Shown here: piece by piece, positions 17,241 through 24,294 of the stretch
Numbering within the stretch: the stretch's first letter is position 1
Layout: the number at the start of each line of letters is the position of its first letter
IMG/VR virus record: IMGVR_UViG_3300021956_000044
Span: 1 to 34,649 of that record
DNA length: 34,649 nt
Reading direction: 5' to 3' (one strand)
DNA from: a virus
Translations under genes and position numbers: made by a program
Notes under the pieces: generated by a model
Told to the model about the DNA's origin: nothing
The model's database searches: none
Seen by the model: the letters and a program-made list of their open reading frames with translations, nothing else

Positions 17241-17622
17241 GTTTTTCTATTTCCTTAATAGCCTCTTCAGTTAAAACCATAGGCGACTTATCAGACATAT
17301 AAACCATTTCGTAACCATTTGTAATGGTCATGTACGCTAGAAATTTTGGGTTAACAACAACAGCTACTTTCTTTAACTTCTCAGTATTTTGCCAAACAGG
17401 TAACTTTATGAATGTTTTAATTTCTAGAATAGACTTAACCCCATTTTGAGTTAAGAAAAAGCTAGTAGGAATTTGATCAACAATAAAATCAGCTAGTACA
17501 AGTTCGGGTTTATCTTCATGCGGATGCAATGCCGCACTTAGAATCATATCTTGATTCAAAATAATATTTTTAGTCTGATCACGATCAGACGTTGTGTATA
17601 CTTCTAGTTTTAATAGTTTCAT
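17233..17622 (-). CDS. Hypothetical protein, 129 aa
   Basis: Soluble protein of mixed alpha/beta character (MKLLKLEVYTTSDRDQTKNI ... VNPKFLAYMTITNGYEMVYM), without signal peptide or recognisable catalytic motif. It overlaps the upstream HTH-like gene by four bases (ATGA) and the downstream 33-residue membrane protein by eight. Located in the leftward recombination operon, so it may support DNA metabolism, but no function can be assigned. Confidence 0.7.
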   Translation of the reverse strand: MKLLKLEVYTTSDRDQTKNIILNQDMILSAALHPHEDKPELVLADFIVDQIPTSFFLTQNGVKSILEIKTFIKLPVWQNTEKLKKVAVVVNPKFLAYMTITNGYEMVYMSDKSPMVLTEEAIKEIEKHV

Positions 17623-18065
17623 CGTTTCCCCTTTGGAACTTTAGTCATTAGATATAAGTTTACGTATTCGTCACCGTTTTTACTAGCCCATTCGTTTAGT
17701 TCAGCCATATAAAACACACGCGCGCGTGGAACGCCGTTTTCCCACTTAAGCCAAGTAGCTGGTAGTGTGATCATCAGCTTGTCGTACTCTGTAGCTGGCC
17801 TATTCATACCATTAACCAATTGTGATGATGAAATACCGATACATCTAGCTAGATCGTACGTCGTTAACGGATCTTTTGTCATAATAGACGACACTAGACG
17901 GCGCGATATCTCGGCTTTATCCGGTGTCGTTCTACGTGCCGAGTAGTTCTCTACTCTAAGAACCATCTTACCAAACGGTGTCTCTACTAGCTTTCGCTCT
18001 CTCGCACCCAAAGTCTGATCAAAAGTGTAGCTGCGTGTCGGTAACGGTGTCGTTATCGTGTCCAT
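17619..18065 (-). CDS. HTH-like DNA-binding protein candidate, 148 aa
   Basis: The open frame extends upstream to 18146, but ATG 18065 (MDTITTPLPTRSYTF) is preferred because AAAGG lies five bases before it and it gives less overlap with the upstream gene. Residues around 75-100 (LTTYDLARCIGISSSQLVNG) have the spacing of a helix-turn-helix that recognises DNA. The remainder is basic (GARERKLVETPFGKMVLRVE). It may regulate the early operons; whether it is a repressor, activator or a replication accessory is not visible. It overlaps the gene before it by 47 bases and the one after by ATGA. Confidence 0.65.
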   Translation of the reverse strand: MDTITTPLPTRSYTFDQTLGARERKLVETPFGKMVLRVENYSARRTTPDKAEISRRLVSSIMTKDPLTTYDLARCIGISSSQLVNGMNRPATEYDKLMITLPATWLKWENGVPRARVFYMAELNEWASKNGDEYVNLYLMTKVPKGKR

Positions 18066-18369
18066 GTTTACCTTTATAGTGTGAAACAACCGTATCGAAC
18101 CCAAATTGATTTGGAGTGAATTCGATTGAATCAAAATTAAGTTCATTCAAAAAGAATTGCGTTGGCACATGTTGCAATGCCAACGCAACTTTCTGTATTG
18201 GAGCACAGAACATTTCTAGTTGATCACGTAACTTTTGGTATCTGTGCTCAGGATACCAAATCATCACTCGGTCTTTTGCGCCATTACCAGTTAAATAGTA
18301 GATCAAACAAAGCACTTTAGGCTTCCATGGACTTACTTCTATTTTAGATATGGCGCATTTAACATTCAT
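18019..18369 (-). CDS. Hypothetical protein, 116 aa
   Basis: The start codon follows the stop codon of the DUF669-like gene directly (TAAATG). The protein begins MNVKCAISKIEVSPWKPKVL and has a helical middle (HRYQKLRDQLEMFCAPIQKV). The last 16 codons overlap the next gene. No family recognised. Placement between an ssDNA-binding-type protein and an HTH-like protein suggests a role in replication or recombination. Confidence 0.65.
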   Translation of the reverse strand: MNVKCAISKIEVSPWKPKVLCLIYYLTGNGAKDRVMIWYPEHRYQKLRDQLEMFCAPIQKVALALQHVPTQFFLNELNFDSIEFTPNQFGFDTVVSHYKGKHGHDNDTVTDTQLHF

Positions 18370-18792
18370 TTAGAATGGCATATCTTCTGCGGGTGCTTTT
18401 GGAGTAACAAAGTAAGATATTTTGATCGATGGACCATACATATCATTACCTGGTTCTTGTTTTAAGAATGCCATACATTTGTGGTTTAATAATGAATCGA
18501 CATTGGTTAACTTAGTTACGCCGCTTTTAGAGTATTTCAAAAACTGCGCAATTTGTTTAACAGCAATGGTTTTAGTCGTTGGTGTCGGATGAAAAATGTT
18601 AAAATAGTGAAACACAGGTAGCCCTAGATCACATACTTTGAATTTACATTTAATCGACTTATTACCTGTTTTTGAGATATATTCTTCGGCCGATACACAC
18701 TCAACCATATATTCACCTGGTTCAAATGGTGCTGGTTGGTATTCAGTCTCAACTGACAATACGTCTAAATCTAGATCATTTAGATTGTTCAT
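18370..18792 (-). CDS. DUF669-like single-strand DNA-binding protein candidate
   Basis: The 140-residue protein opens with an acidic segment and then the pattern YQPAPFEPGEYMVECVSAEE, YISKTGNKSIKCKFKV and FHYFNIFHPTPTTKTIAVKQ, which is the usual layout of DUF669 proteins: a beta barrel followed by a helix. DUF669 proteins are encoded next to Sak4-type ATPases and are considered ssDNA-binding partners in phage recombination. Here the gene overlaps the Sak4-like gene by 17 bases, matching that partnership. The acidic motif of typical SSB tails is not obvious at the C-terminus (APAEDMPF is similar in being acidic and aromatic). Confidence 0.75.
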   Translation of the reverse strand: MNNLNDLDLDVLSVETEYQPAPFEPGEYMVECVSAEEYISKTGNKSIKCKFKVCDLGLPVFHYFNIFHPTPTTKTIAVKQIAQFLKYSKSGVTKLTNVDSLLNHKCMAFLKQEPGNDMYGPSIKISYFVTPKAPAEDMPF

Positions 18793-19510
18793 TTTTGGTT
18801 TCTTTCTTTATTTTTAAGAAGATACCAGACAAGTCTGGGTCTTCCATGGGTTTTAATCGCCCACTGCGATCTTTTGCAATGTAACGATCTGATTTCGATG
18901 TATACAACATTCTAGACGTTGCACTATCTTCTTTTACAGACAATCCGTAAAAGAAAACTTCATCAAAAAATTGTGGTAAATGTTCGCCAATAGAGCCTTG
19001 AATATTGATCAAGGCATTACGGCAATTTGTATCATCCTTATCAAATTTAACTAATGCAGTCATCACGACATTGTATTTTGGTAGGTCCCTAAATGCTTTG
19101 ATGATGGAACGCATCTTATCATTATACTCACCCCATAATTTTAGTGCGTCTTTTTTCTCAGGAAATTCTAGTTTGAATTTTTCAGAAACATTTTGACCAA
19201 TCTCAGTCAACGAATCAATAAACACGTTATCATATTTTGCAAGCGACTCAGGCTTTAACAAAAATTTATAGACTTCCATTATGCGATCAATTTTCATTGA
19301 CTTAGTCACAGGCTTTCCTGTGTCATCAACAGATAAATCAATAACGTCTATGTCGAAATTAGCAAGCGATAGAAGCCCACTTTCGGCTGAAATAACAAGT
19401 GTTTTTCCATTAAGTGTTGAAGCTAAATAAGTTTTACCTATTCCAGATTCACCGTAAATTAAGGCTTTTATAGCGTGATTTGCGCTAGCGCGCGTAGATG
19501 TAATTTTCAT
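18776..19510 (-). CDS. Sak4-like AAA (RecA-fold) ATPase for recombination
   Basis: The 244-residue P-loop ATPase has Walker A in IYGESGIGKTYLAST near residue 20 and Walker B in NVFIDSLTEI near residue 100. This is the AAA_24 / Sak4 type of minimal RecA-like protein that promotes annealing or strand exchange with an SSB partner. A sensor-like strand follows (YNVVMTALVKFDKDD). It is the first gene of the leftward operon, preceded by a good sigma-70-like promoter (19531-19559) and GGAA before the ATG. The immediate partner downstream is the DUF669-like gene. Assigning strand exchange rather than another ATPase role is inference from the family. Confidence 0.8.
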   Translation of the reverse strand: MKITSTRASANHAIKALIYGESGIGKTYLASTLNGKTLVISAESGLLSLANFDIDVIDLSVDDTGKPVTKSMKIDRIMEVYKFLLKPESLAKYDNVFIDSLTEIGQNVSEKFKLEFPEKKDALKLWGEYNDKMRSIIKAFRDLPKYNVVMTALVKFDKDDTNCRNALINIQGSIGEHLPQFFDEVFFYGLSVKEDSATSRMLYTSKSDRYIAKDRSGRLKPMEDPDLSGIFLKIKKETKNEQSK

Positions 19511-19530
19511 AATTCATTTCCAGTGACTTT

Positions 19531-19559
19531 GTTATGTCTAAGAATAAAAAAGCCGTCAA
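19531..19559 (-). promoter_or_regulatory. Leftward promoter for the recombination operon
   Basis: Reading leftwards, TTGACG (19559-19554), 17 bases, then CATAAC (19536-19531), ending 20 bases before the Sak4-like ATG. The -35 box matches sigma-70 consensus at five of six positions and the -10 box at four. The same TTGAC-N18-CAT(A/T)AC arrangement occurs at 22199-22227, so this may be a phage early promoter type. Confidence 0.5.
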
Positions 19560-19587
19560 CTTATTTTTTCCAAAATAGATTGACGGC
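19552..19587. repeat. Inverted repeat in the divergent early control region
   Basis: GCCGTCAA (19552-19559) and TTGACGGC (19580-19587) are perfect inverted copies, 20 bases apart, midway between the divergent Sak4-like and PrimPol genes. The left arm contains the -35 box of the leftward promoter. The right arm is a mirror-image -35 for rightward transcription, although no good -10 follows it. An operator for a dimeric regulator or a pair of back-to-back promoters would both fit. As RNA it could form an eight-base-pair hairpin. Confidence 0.55.
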
Positions 19588-19631
19588 CTTTACTGGTTGA
19601 ATGAATCTTTGTGAACGAAAGCAGAGAACTT

Positions 19632-21707
19632 ATGATTCACAAATACTATGACAACGGTCTATCACTGATTGCAATTATTCCAAAGACTAAAGAAGCAAAA
19701 GATAAAAAATGGGAACAATTCTGCACTAGGATGCCAAGCGAAGAAGAGATTGACGAACTAGAAGCACAATTAAAATATGGGTTAGCTGGAATTGGGGCTG
19801 CTATGGGTTGTGTACAATCAAGTGGTTGGGCTGCTTGTGCATTGGATCTTGATACAAATGATCCTATTATTCTTAGTATATGTCCAATTAGCCCAGTAAT
19901 GTTAATGGGCCAATCGGGACGACGTAAATATTTTTTCAAAACTAAAGAGGTCATTCGAGTCAAACACAAGGCAGGTGTCGATTTCCTAGGAGTTGGTAGT
20001 TATTGCATTCTTCCCCCAAGTATTCACCCTGATACAGGTAAGCCTTATTACTGGGCAACACCTGATACTTTAGAAAATACACGCGTAGAAGATCTACCAG
20101 AACTTGATTTTTCTTTTTGGGATAAAATACCAGATGAAGATTCGACATTTGGTGTAAGTGCAAAAAAAGGCAGAAACAACACACTAAAACCAATTGTATG
20201 TGCGATGTTAATGAAGCGATACGACCTAGGCACGATAATTAACGAAATATATAATGAATCCATGCGACTATTTCCTGATAGTCCTTTGTTTTACGATAAA
20301 GCCGAAGGCTATCCGGCTTCTGATAAAAAACAAGCAATGAAAAATGCAGGTAAATTCGTTGTCAGTATGGCGCAATCATTATTAACGAATGATGTTCTAA
20401 ATCTAGAGGCAGAAGAGTTTGTCTTTATAAAAGAAAATGCCGTTGCAATAAATAAAGCCACTAAATTTCCTGAACCAAGAGGATTGTTAAAAGATATTTA
20501 CAATTTGGTTTTAGACCATACCCCAGAACGTTGCCCCGAGTTTGCTTTCGGTACTGCAATTGCTGCGATGGCCACCATTTGCTCTAATCGGTATCAAGTC
20601 AAAGGCATTGGTGCCAACATGTATATTTTACTGGTTGGGCCGTCAGGGGTTGGTAAAACATCAAATATCAAACCCGTCAAAAAGTTGTTAACAACCGTAT
20701 TACCGCATTCGGTTGGTTACAATAGTTACACTTCCGTCAGGGCTATGGTGAATGGATTAGAAATTAATCCTGCGCGAATAGACATCATGGATGAATTCGC
20801 TAATTTCATGATGCAATTCAGAAATTCTAATAACACTAGTTCGGCTGAGCTTCAGCAAGCGATTGCCGACATTTGGTCATCTAGTACGGATACATACAAA
20901 ACGAAGGCTTACGCGCCAAAAGAGAAGGAAACTGAAGAGGATAACAAAGGAAAGGGCGTCACGTTACATAATCCATGCGTTTCTATTCTTAGTGCTATTC
21001 AAAACAGCCTTTTTTCGAAGTATGCGACAGAAGAGGCAATTCATGGTGGATTCTTACCTAGATTCTTTTTCTGCGTGACGCAAGGATCAGAAATACAGCC
21101 ATATCGACCGATAGACACAGATGCTAGTGATTTTATCAATATCGCTAATCAGATCACTAAAATAGTGAATCGAAAAAGAACTTTTACAGTAAAAGAGAAA
21201 ACCAAAAGAGTTATACCGCATGATTTATGGCAACATACTAAGCCTTTTGAGGATCTAGAGCTAAAGATTAAAAGAGATGCTGAGAAGATCTACAGTCAAG
21301 AAGGTAACGAAATACTGGCACCGTTTTATAAGCGTAGGTTTGAGAATATAGCGAAGCTAGCGATGATTGACTGTATTGCCACTAGTGTGGACAAAGATCC
21401 AAGGGATCCGTCTAACGGCATTTATATCACTGAGGGTAACTTGCAGTGGGCTGAACAGGTCTTCGACTTTGGTCTTGAGTCTATGACTCCACAATTGAAC
21501 CTAATAGGTGCCAATCCGTTGGCAAAAGAAACTGGGAAGATTCTAGGATTCATTGCATCTAAAGAACAAGGCGCAAGCGGTCGTGAAATTCAGCGCAAGT
21601 TTCATAAGGATGAACGAACCGTTCAATCTGAGCTTGTTTATTTAGAACAAGTCGGTATGATTAAAAAAGACACATCCAATGCTGTTACACGTTACAAGAT
21701 CGCCTGA
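19632..21707 (+). CDS. PrimPol-helicase (bifunctional primase/polymerase plus AAA+ domain)
   Basis: The protein makes primers and probably unwinds DNA at the phage origin. The N-terminal about 190 residues form an archaeo-eukaryotic PrimPol domain: CALDLDTND with the metal-binding Asp pair, SGRRKYFFKT, and GVGSYCILPPSIHPDTG with the conserved His. A DUF3987-like helicase/ATPase core follows, with Walker A LLVGPSGVGKTSN near residue 340 and Walker B DIMDEFANFM near 385. The C-terminus (EQGASGREIQRKFHKDERTV) is a winged helix, often used for origin binding. An in-frame GTG at 19611 would add seven residues; ATG 19632 with AGAGA upstream is preferred but not certain. The palindrome-rich region just downstream may be its target. 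Confidence 0.85.
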   Translation: MIHKYYDNGLSLIAIIPKTKEAKDKKWEQFCTRMPSEEEIDELEAQLKYGLAGIGAAMGCVQSSGWAACALDLDTNDPIILSICPISPVMLMGQSGRRKYFFKTKEVIRVKHKAGVDFLGVGSYCILPPSIHPDTGKPYYWATPDTLENTRVEDLPELDFSFWDKIPDEDSTFGVSAKKGRNNTLKPIVCAMLMKRYDLGTIINEIYNESMRLFPDSPLFYDKAEGYPASDKKQAMKNAGKFVVSMAQSLLTNDVLNLEAEEFVFIKENAVAINKATKFPEPRGLLKDIYNLVLDHTPERCPEFAFGTAIAAMATICSNRYQVKGIGANMYILLVGPSGVGKTSNIKPVKKLLTTVLPHSVGYNSYTSVRAMVNGLEINPARIDIMDEFANFMMQFRNSNNTSSAELQQAIADIWSSSTDTYKTKAYAPKEKETEEDNKGKGVTLHNPCVSILSAIQNSLFSKYATEEAIHGGFLPRFFFCVTQGSEIQPYRPIDTDASDFINIANQITKIVNRKRTFTVKEKTKRVIPHDLWQHTKPFEDLELKIKRDAEKIYSQEGNEILAPFYKRRFENIAKLAMIDCIATSVDKDPRDPSNGIYITEGNLQWAEQVFDFGLESMTPQLNLIGANPLAKETGKILGFIASKEQGASGREIQRKFHKDERTVQSELVYLEQVGMIKKDTSNAVTRYKIA

Positions 21708-21765
21708 TCTTCGAACAACCTCTCAAAAACAATCAAATAACCCGTTTCTAGAATCGCAGAATAAA

Positions 21766-21834
21766 GTGTCACACTTTTTAGGGGGTATAGAGTACTAAAA
21801 AAAAGTACTCTATACCCCTCTGAAAACGTGACAC
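21766..21834. repeat. Large palindrome after the primase gene
   Basis: A perfect 15-base inverted repeat, GGGGTATAGAGTACT (21782-21796) and its complement (21804-21818), is separated by seven A residues. It is nested within a second inverted pair, GTGTCAC (21766-21772) and GTGACAC (21828-21834), with partly complementary sequence between. The whole structure spans 69 bp. No T-run follows on either strand, so it is not a typical intrinsic terminator. Confidence 0.85.
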
Positions 21835-22018
21835 CATACGTAACTGCGAATGGGTTATACTAGAATCATCTGTTTTTTTTACTTTACTTTACTACTTATT
21901 ACTATACTCTACATAATGAGAGACTATATCAAGTCAGTTTTTAAAACCAAGAACCTCAAAATATTCCAGATATCCACGTTAAACTTCTCAGAATATATTT
22001 AGGTTTTTAGATATCCAA

Positions 22019-22128
22019 AAAAAAGGTCATTTTCAAAAACATCATTTTCAGACATGGTTTTAAAAAAAAACATAATGAAATCAGCTATGGTCATTTTAAA
22101 AATGATGCTTTTTCAAGTGACCTTTTTT
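22019..22128. repeat. Long imperfect inverted repeat
   Basis: Bases 22019-22048 and the complement of 22099-22128 match at 26 of 30 positions. The shared ends are AAAAAAGGTCA and CATCATTTT. The 50-base spacer itself repeats GTCATTTT-like units. It could form a cruciform or a long RNA hairpin. It lies 108 bp before the next gene. Confidence 0.8.
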
Positions 22129-22198
22129 AAGGGTCGATTTTGGTTGTAGGAAGTGCCTATTTTGTTCGGTTTGTTAAAAATGATTTATTATTGAGTTA

Positions 22199-22227
22199 TT
22201 GACCGCGTTTTCATTAGACGGCATTAC
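22199..22227 (+). promoter_or_regulatory. Possible rightward early promoter
   Basis: TTGACC (22199-22204), 17 bases, then CATTAC (22222-22227), eight bases before the ATG of the next gene. It has the same -35 sequence class, spacer length and CAT(A/T)AC -10 as the leftward promoter at 19531-19559. If real, the transcript would start at or near the start codon, which lacks a Shine-Dalgarno, so the message could be leaderless. The -10 match to the host consensus is weak. Confidence 0.35.
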
Positions 22228-22235
22228 AGACCGAT

Positions 22236-22781
22236 ATGAAGACATTAGAAGAAGCTAGAACGCAAGTAATGGCAAGTTTAGATGAGGGCAGCCAATGCCC
22301 TTGCTGTGATCAATACGCAAGGATGTATAAACGAAGGCTTCCCCCCGCTGCAATCAAAGGTCTACTGGGACTTTATTCACTTGCTAGGGAGGATGGTCAT
22401 GATTATTATCACATCAAAGACATCTATGAGACTAGTTACGCCAAAGATGTGCTTAATATTGGGTCTATTTTTGGGTTATGCGCTCATTTTGGTCTTATGA
22501 TTTCAGAAGTACGCGAAAAAGATGAAGATAACTTAGGTGAACCCGTAACCTGTAGTGGTATGTGGAAAATTACAGAATTAGGAATTGATTTCATAGAAGG
22601 ACGTAAAGGAATTCATAAATACATACTAATGTACAATGGTGAAGTTCTAGGAAGAAGTGAAACGTTTGTAAACATAGACGAAGCATTAAACCATCCATTT
22701 AATTATGCTGAAATATTTGAAACCTCTTTTTACTCACAAACAAACGACAACGAAGAACAATGGCGTGGTCCTAGGGATTAA
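22236..22781 (+). CDS. Hypothetical protein with Cys pair, 181 aa
   Basis: First gene after the candidate origin. Near the N-terminus it has GSQCPCCDQYARMYKR, a possible half zinc site, followed by a helical region (IKGLLGLYSLAREDGHDYYH). A winged-helix-like stretch (VTCSGMWKITELGIDFIEGR) is consistent with nucleic-acid binding. The start codon has no Shine-Dalgarno. It overlaps the next gene. I do not recognise a named family; a regulatory role is possible because of position and fold pattern. Confidence 0.75.
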   Translation: MKTLEEARTQVMASLDEGSQCPCCDQYARMYKRRLPPAAIKGLLGLYSLAREDGHDYYHIKDIYETSYAKDVLNIGSIFGLCAHFGLMISEVREKDEDNLGEPVTCSGMWKITELGIDFIEGRKGIHKYILMYNGEVLGRSETFVNIDEALNHPFNYAEIFETSFYSQTNDNEEQWRGPRD

Positions 22782-22941
22782 TCCAGTTCAATGGGGTACG
22801 GCCGATAAACCTATTTTTGAAGCCCCAGAACCTGGAAGGTACGATTTTCAGGTTGGCGGCAAGCTCTATATTTGTATGCTTCGAAAAGGACAGCGTATCC
22901 AGATCGATTATATCGCTGGTAAAATAAATTATTATTTCTGA
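22765..22941 (+). CDS. Hypothetical protein, about 58 aa
   Basis: The frame is open from ATG 22705, but that start would overlap the previous gene by 77 bases. GTG 22765 (product MVLGINPVQWGTADKPIFEA) gives a 17-base overlap and GAAGAA lies nearby, so it is preferred. The product is a compact beta-rich protein (GRYDFQVGGKLYICMLRKGQ, RIQIDYIAGKINYYF). Function unknown. Confidence 0.55.
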   Translation: MVLGINPVQWGTADKPIFEAPEPGRYDFQVGGKLYICMLRKGQRIQIDYIAGKINYYF

Positions 22942-22987
22942 TTATTATTTTGTTGCCACTTAGGCGACATTCGTATATTGTTAGTTC

Positions 22988-23224
22988 ATGAAAACAAAGA
23001 AGTATAAACAACCAAAAGAAACAGTTGAATCACTAAAACGCGAACTATGCGATCTTAGTTTTGAATTGGATCAATCCATCGAGTTATCAAATCTAGTCGC
23101 TAAGATCGGTCTACGTAACATTATCGTATTTAGCGCAGACGGTGAATGGCTTGGTTGTGCTGATTCATTTGTGACAGAAGGTGAATTAGTTTCAATCACG
23201 CTTAAAAAAGTGAAAGAAGATTAA
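22988..23224 (+). CDS. Hypothetical protein, 78 aa
   Basis: It starts MKTKKYKQPKETVESLKREL with a charged helix, then a beta-rich part (RNIIVFSADGEWLGCADSFV, ELVSITLKKVKED). No Shine-Dalgarno precedes the ATG. A TATATT at 22974-22979 lies eight bases upstream with TTGCC-containing sequence before it, so a promoter giving a near-leaderless transcript is possible. Function unknown. Confidence 0.7.
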   Translation: MKTKKYKQPKETVESLKRELCDLSFELDQSIELSNLVAKIGLRNIIVFSADGEWLGCADSFVTEGELVSITLKKVKED

Positions 23225-23226
23225 AG

Positions 23227-23370
23227 ATGCAGCCAAAAAAAGATAAACGTGTAGTCGTTCGTGTTGAAGCCGTGCTGTATGACCTGCTAAATGAAATGTC
23301 GCTTAAGGGCGACCGCACCGTTTCCGCAGTCATCCGGCAAATCATTAAGAAATATTTTAAGGTGAAGTGA
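23227..23370 (+). CDS. Ribbon-helix-helix (Arc/CopG-type) DNA-binding protein, 47 aa
   Basis: A short gene two bases after the preceding stop. The product has a basic N-terminal strand (KRVVVRVEAVLYDLLNEMS) that would pair with a second subunit to form the DNA-contacting beta sheet, then two helices joined by a turn with GDRTVSAVIRQIIKKYF, the Arc/MetJ/CopG pattern. Such dimers bind operators in the major groove and often regulate phage early genes. Its stop codon overlaps the next ATG (TGATG). Candidate targets are the inverted repeats at 19552-19587 and 27401-27418, but this is not shown. Confidence 0.75.
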   Translation: MQPKKDKRVVVRVEAVLYDLLNEMSLKGDRTVSAVIRQIIKKYFKVK

Positions 23371-23549
23371 TGAGTAGTTCACCAAATGGTAATAGAACTA
23401 AGGCGTTCAAAGTTCCATTCCGATCATTAAATACAGCAACCAAAAAGAAAACAGATAAACAAGTAGAGTGCGAAAATAAAATGAAAGAATTTGGTTTTCA
23501 ATTACCTACATTTGAAGAAATGAAAAAGCAAAGAAGAAATTTAAAATGA
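23370..23549 (+). CDS. Small basic protein, 59 aa
   Basis: ATG 23370 overlaps the stop of the ribbon-helix-helix gene, with AAGGTGA upstream. The product is Lys-, Arg- and Ser-rich (MSSSPNGNRTKAFKVPFRSL, KKKTDKQVECENKMKEFGF) with a charged helical C-terminus. It ends in ATGA overlap with the next gene. A nucleic-acid-binding or host-modulating role would fit its charge, but no family is recognised. Confidence 0.65.
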   Translation: MSSSPNGNRTKAFKVPFRSLNTATKKKTDKQVECENKMKEFGFQLPTFEEMKKQRRNLK

Positions 23550-23674
23550 TTCAAAACATAAACGATTCACTTCGACCTATTGTCATTAGTATGATTGATT
23601 GGAATCAATATTCATTAATCATTGCAATAATATTTCCTACAGTGCTGTTTTGTTTGTTTAAGGCGGTTAAATGA
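23546..23674 (+). CDS. Small membrane protein, 42 aa
   Basis: The gene overlaps its neighbours on both sides by ATGA. The product has a polar N-terminus (MIQNINDSLRPIVISMID), then one predicted transmembrane helix (YSLIIAIIFPTVLFCLF) and a short basic end (KAVK). It is an early-region, single-span protein of unknown function. Confidence 0.7.
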   Translation: MIQNINDSLRPIVISMIDWNQYSLIIAIIFPTVLFCLFKAVK

Positions 23675-24126
23675 AAAAGCAAAAGTTTAGTGGCGGCGAA
23701 CGCGTGTCGTTTATTATATTTCAAACAAAATACAAAGGTACAGTCATTGCGCTTAATGACGATACAATAACAATTAAAACAAAAAAAGAATTCTATACGC
23801 TTCAATTGCCAAAATGGAAAAATCCTTATGAAATAAAAAAACTGGTGAAGAAAAAGAAACCCATGACTTATCAGGAAATTGATCAAGCTGTAAACGATCA
23901 TATCAAGGTTCATTGTGATATGCTGTGTGAGATGAGAAACTCAGAACAGAAGAGATCACCTAGAGAGTGGTGGTTGGTTATTCAAAGCCAAGCTATATCT
24001 GAACATGTGTTTACAGTCGAATCACATGCAAGATCTTTTGCGCGTGGTATGTATGGTGATTGTTACGATCCGAGTTGTGTTGTAAAGGTTCGAGAAGTGC
24101 TAGACGAAACAAGTGAAGAATCATAA
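23671..24126 (+). CDS. Hypothetical protein with SH3-like N-terminus, 151 aa
   Basis: Residues 1-40 (GGERVSFIIFQTKYKGTVIA, LNDDTITIKTKKEFYTL) look like a small beta barrel of the SH3/KOW type. The middle is very basic (KKLVKKKKPMT) and the C-terminal half carries RSPREWWLVIQSQAISEHVF and paired cysteines (DCYDPSCVV). It ends DETSEES, almost the same tail as the next protein. No named family recognised. Confidence 0.7.
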   Translation: MKKQKFSGGERVSFIIFQTKYKGTVIALNDDTITIKTKKEFYTLQLPKWKNPYEIKKLVKKKKPMTYQEIDQAVNDHIKVHCDMLCEMRNSEQKRSPREWWLVIQSQAISEHVFTVESHARSFARGMYGDCYDPSCVVKVREVLDETSEES

Positions 24127-24283
24127 TGGAACCGCTACTTATTTCTTACGATCTACACAAGAAACTAAAAAAGGCTGTTGAGGAAGGTATGGAGTTACCA
24201 AAATACCCTTTAACTGTTTCCGCTGAGGTTTATTGGTTGCTATATAAGTGGAACAATAGAAACAAAGACGAAACAAGTGAAGA
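24102..24283 (+). repeat. 18-bp direct repeat at the 3' ends of two adjacent genes
   Basis: AGACGAAACAAGTGAAGA occurs at 24102-24119 and at 24266-24283, 164 bp apart and in the same reading phase relative to each gene. Both proteins therefore end in DETSEE plus one residue. It suggests that the small gene between the copies arose by insertion or duplication through this repeat. Confidence 0.85.
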
Positions 24284-24290
24284 GAAATAA
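24126..24290 (+). CDS. Hypothetical protein, 54 aa
   Basis: ATG 24126 overlaps the preceding stop codon (TAATG). The product is helical (LHKKLKKAVEEGMELPKYPL, SAEVYWLLYKWNNRNKDET) with an acidic C-terminus. The 3' end carries the second copy of the 18-bp repeat. Function unknown. Confidence 0.65.
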   Translation: MEPLLISYDLHKKLKKAVEEGMELPKYPLTVSAEVYWLLYKWNNRNKDETSEEK

Positions 24291-24294
24291 ACTC

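Larger units (their letters stand above)
21708..22235. other. 0.5-kb non-coding, AT-rich, repeat-rich region (candidate origin)
   Basis: This is the longest stretch without a convincing gene. In order it holds: a large palindrome (21766-21834); a pyrimidine-rich, easily melted tract with repeated ACTTT/ACTA units (about 21870-21915); two copies of AGATATCCA (21968-21976 and 22009-22017); a long imperfect inverted repeat (22019-22048 with 22099-22128); and a possible promoter just before the next gene. Palindromes next to an AT-rich tract and next to the primase gene are typical of replication origins. No origin activity is demonstrated by sequence. The short open frames here lack ribosome-binding sites. 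Confidence 0.55.

Noticed and set aside
21916-22002. 28-codon open frame in the candidate origin
   Set aside because: No Shine-Dalgarno, odd composition, and it runs through repeats.
22054-22149. 31-codon hydrophobic open frame across the long inverted repeat
   Set aside because: No ribosome-binding site; the frame is explained by the A/T-rich repeat arms.
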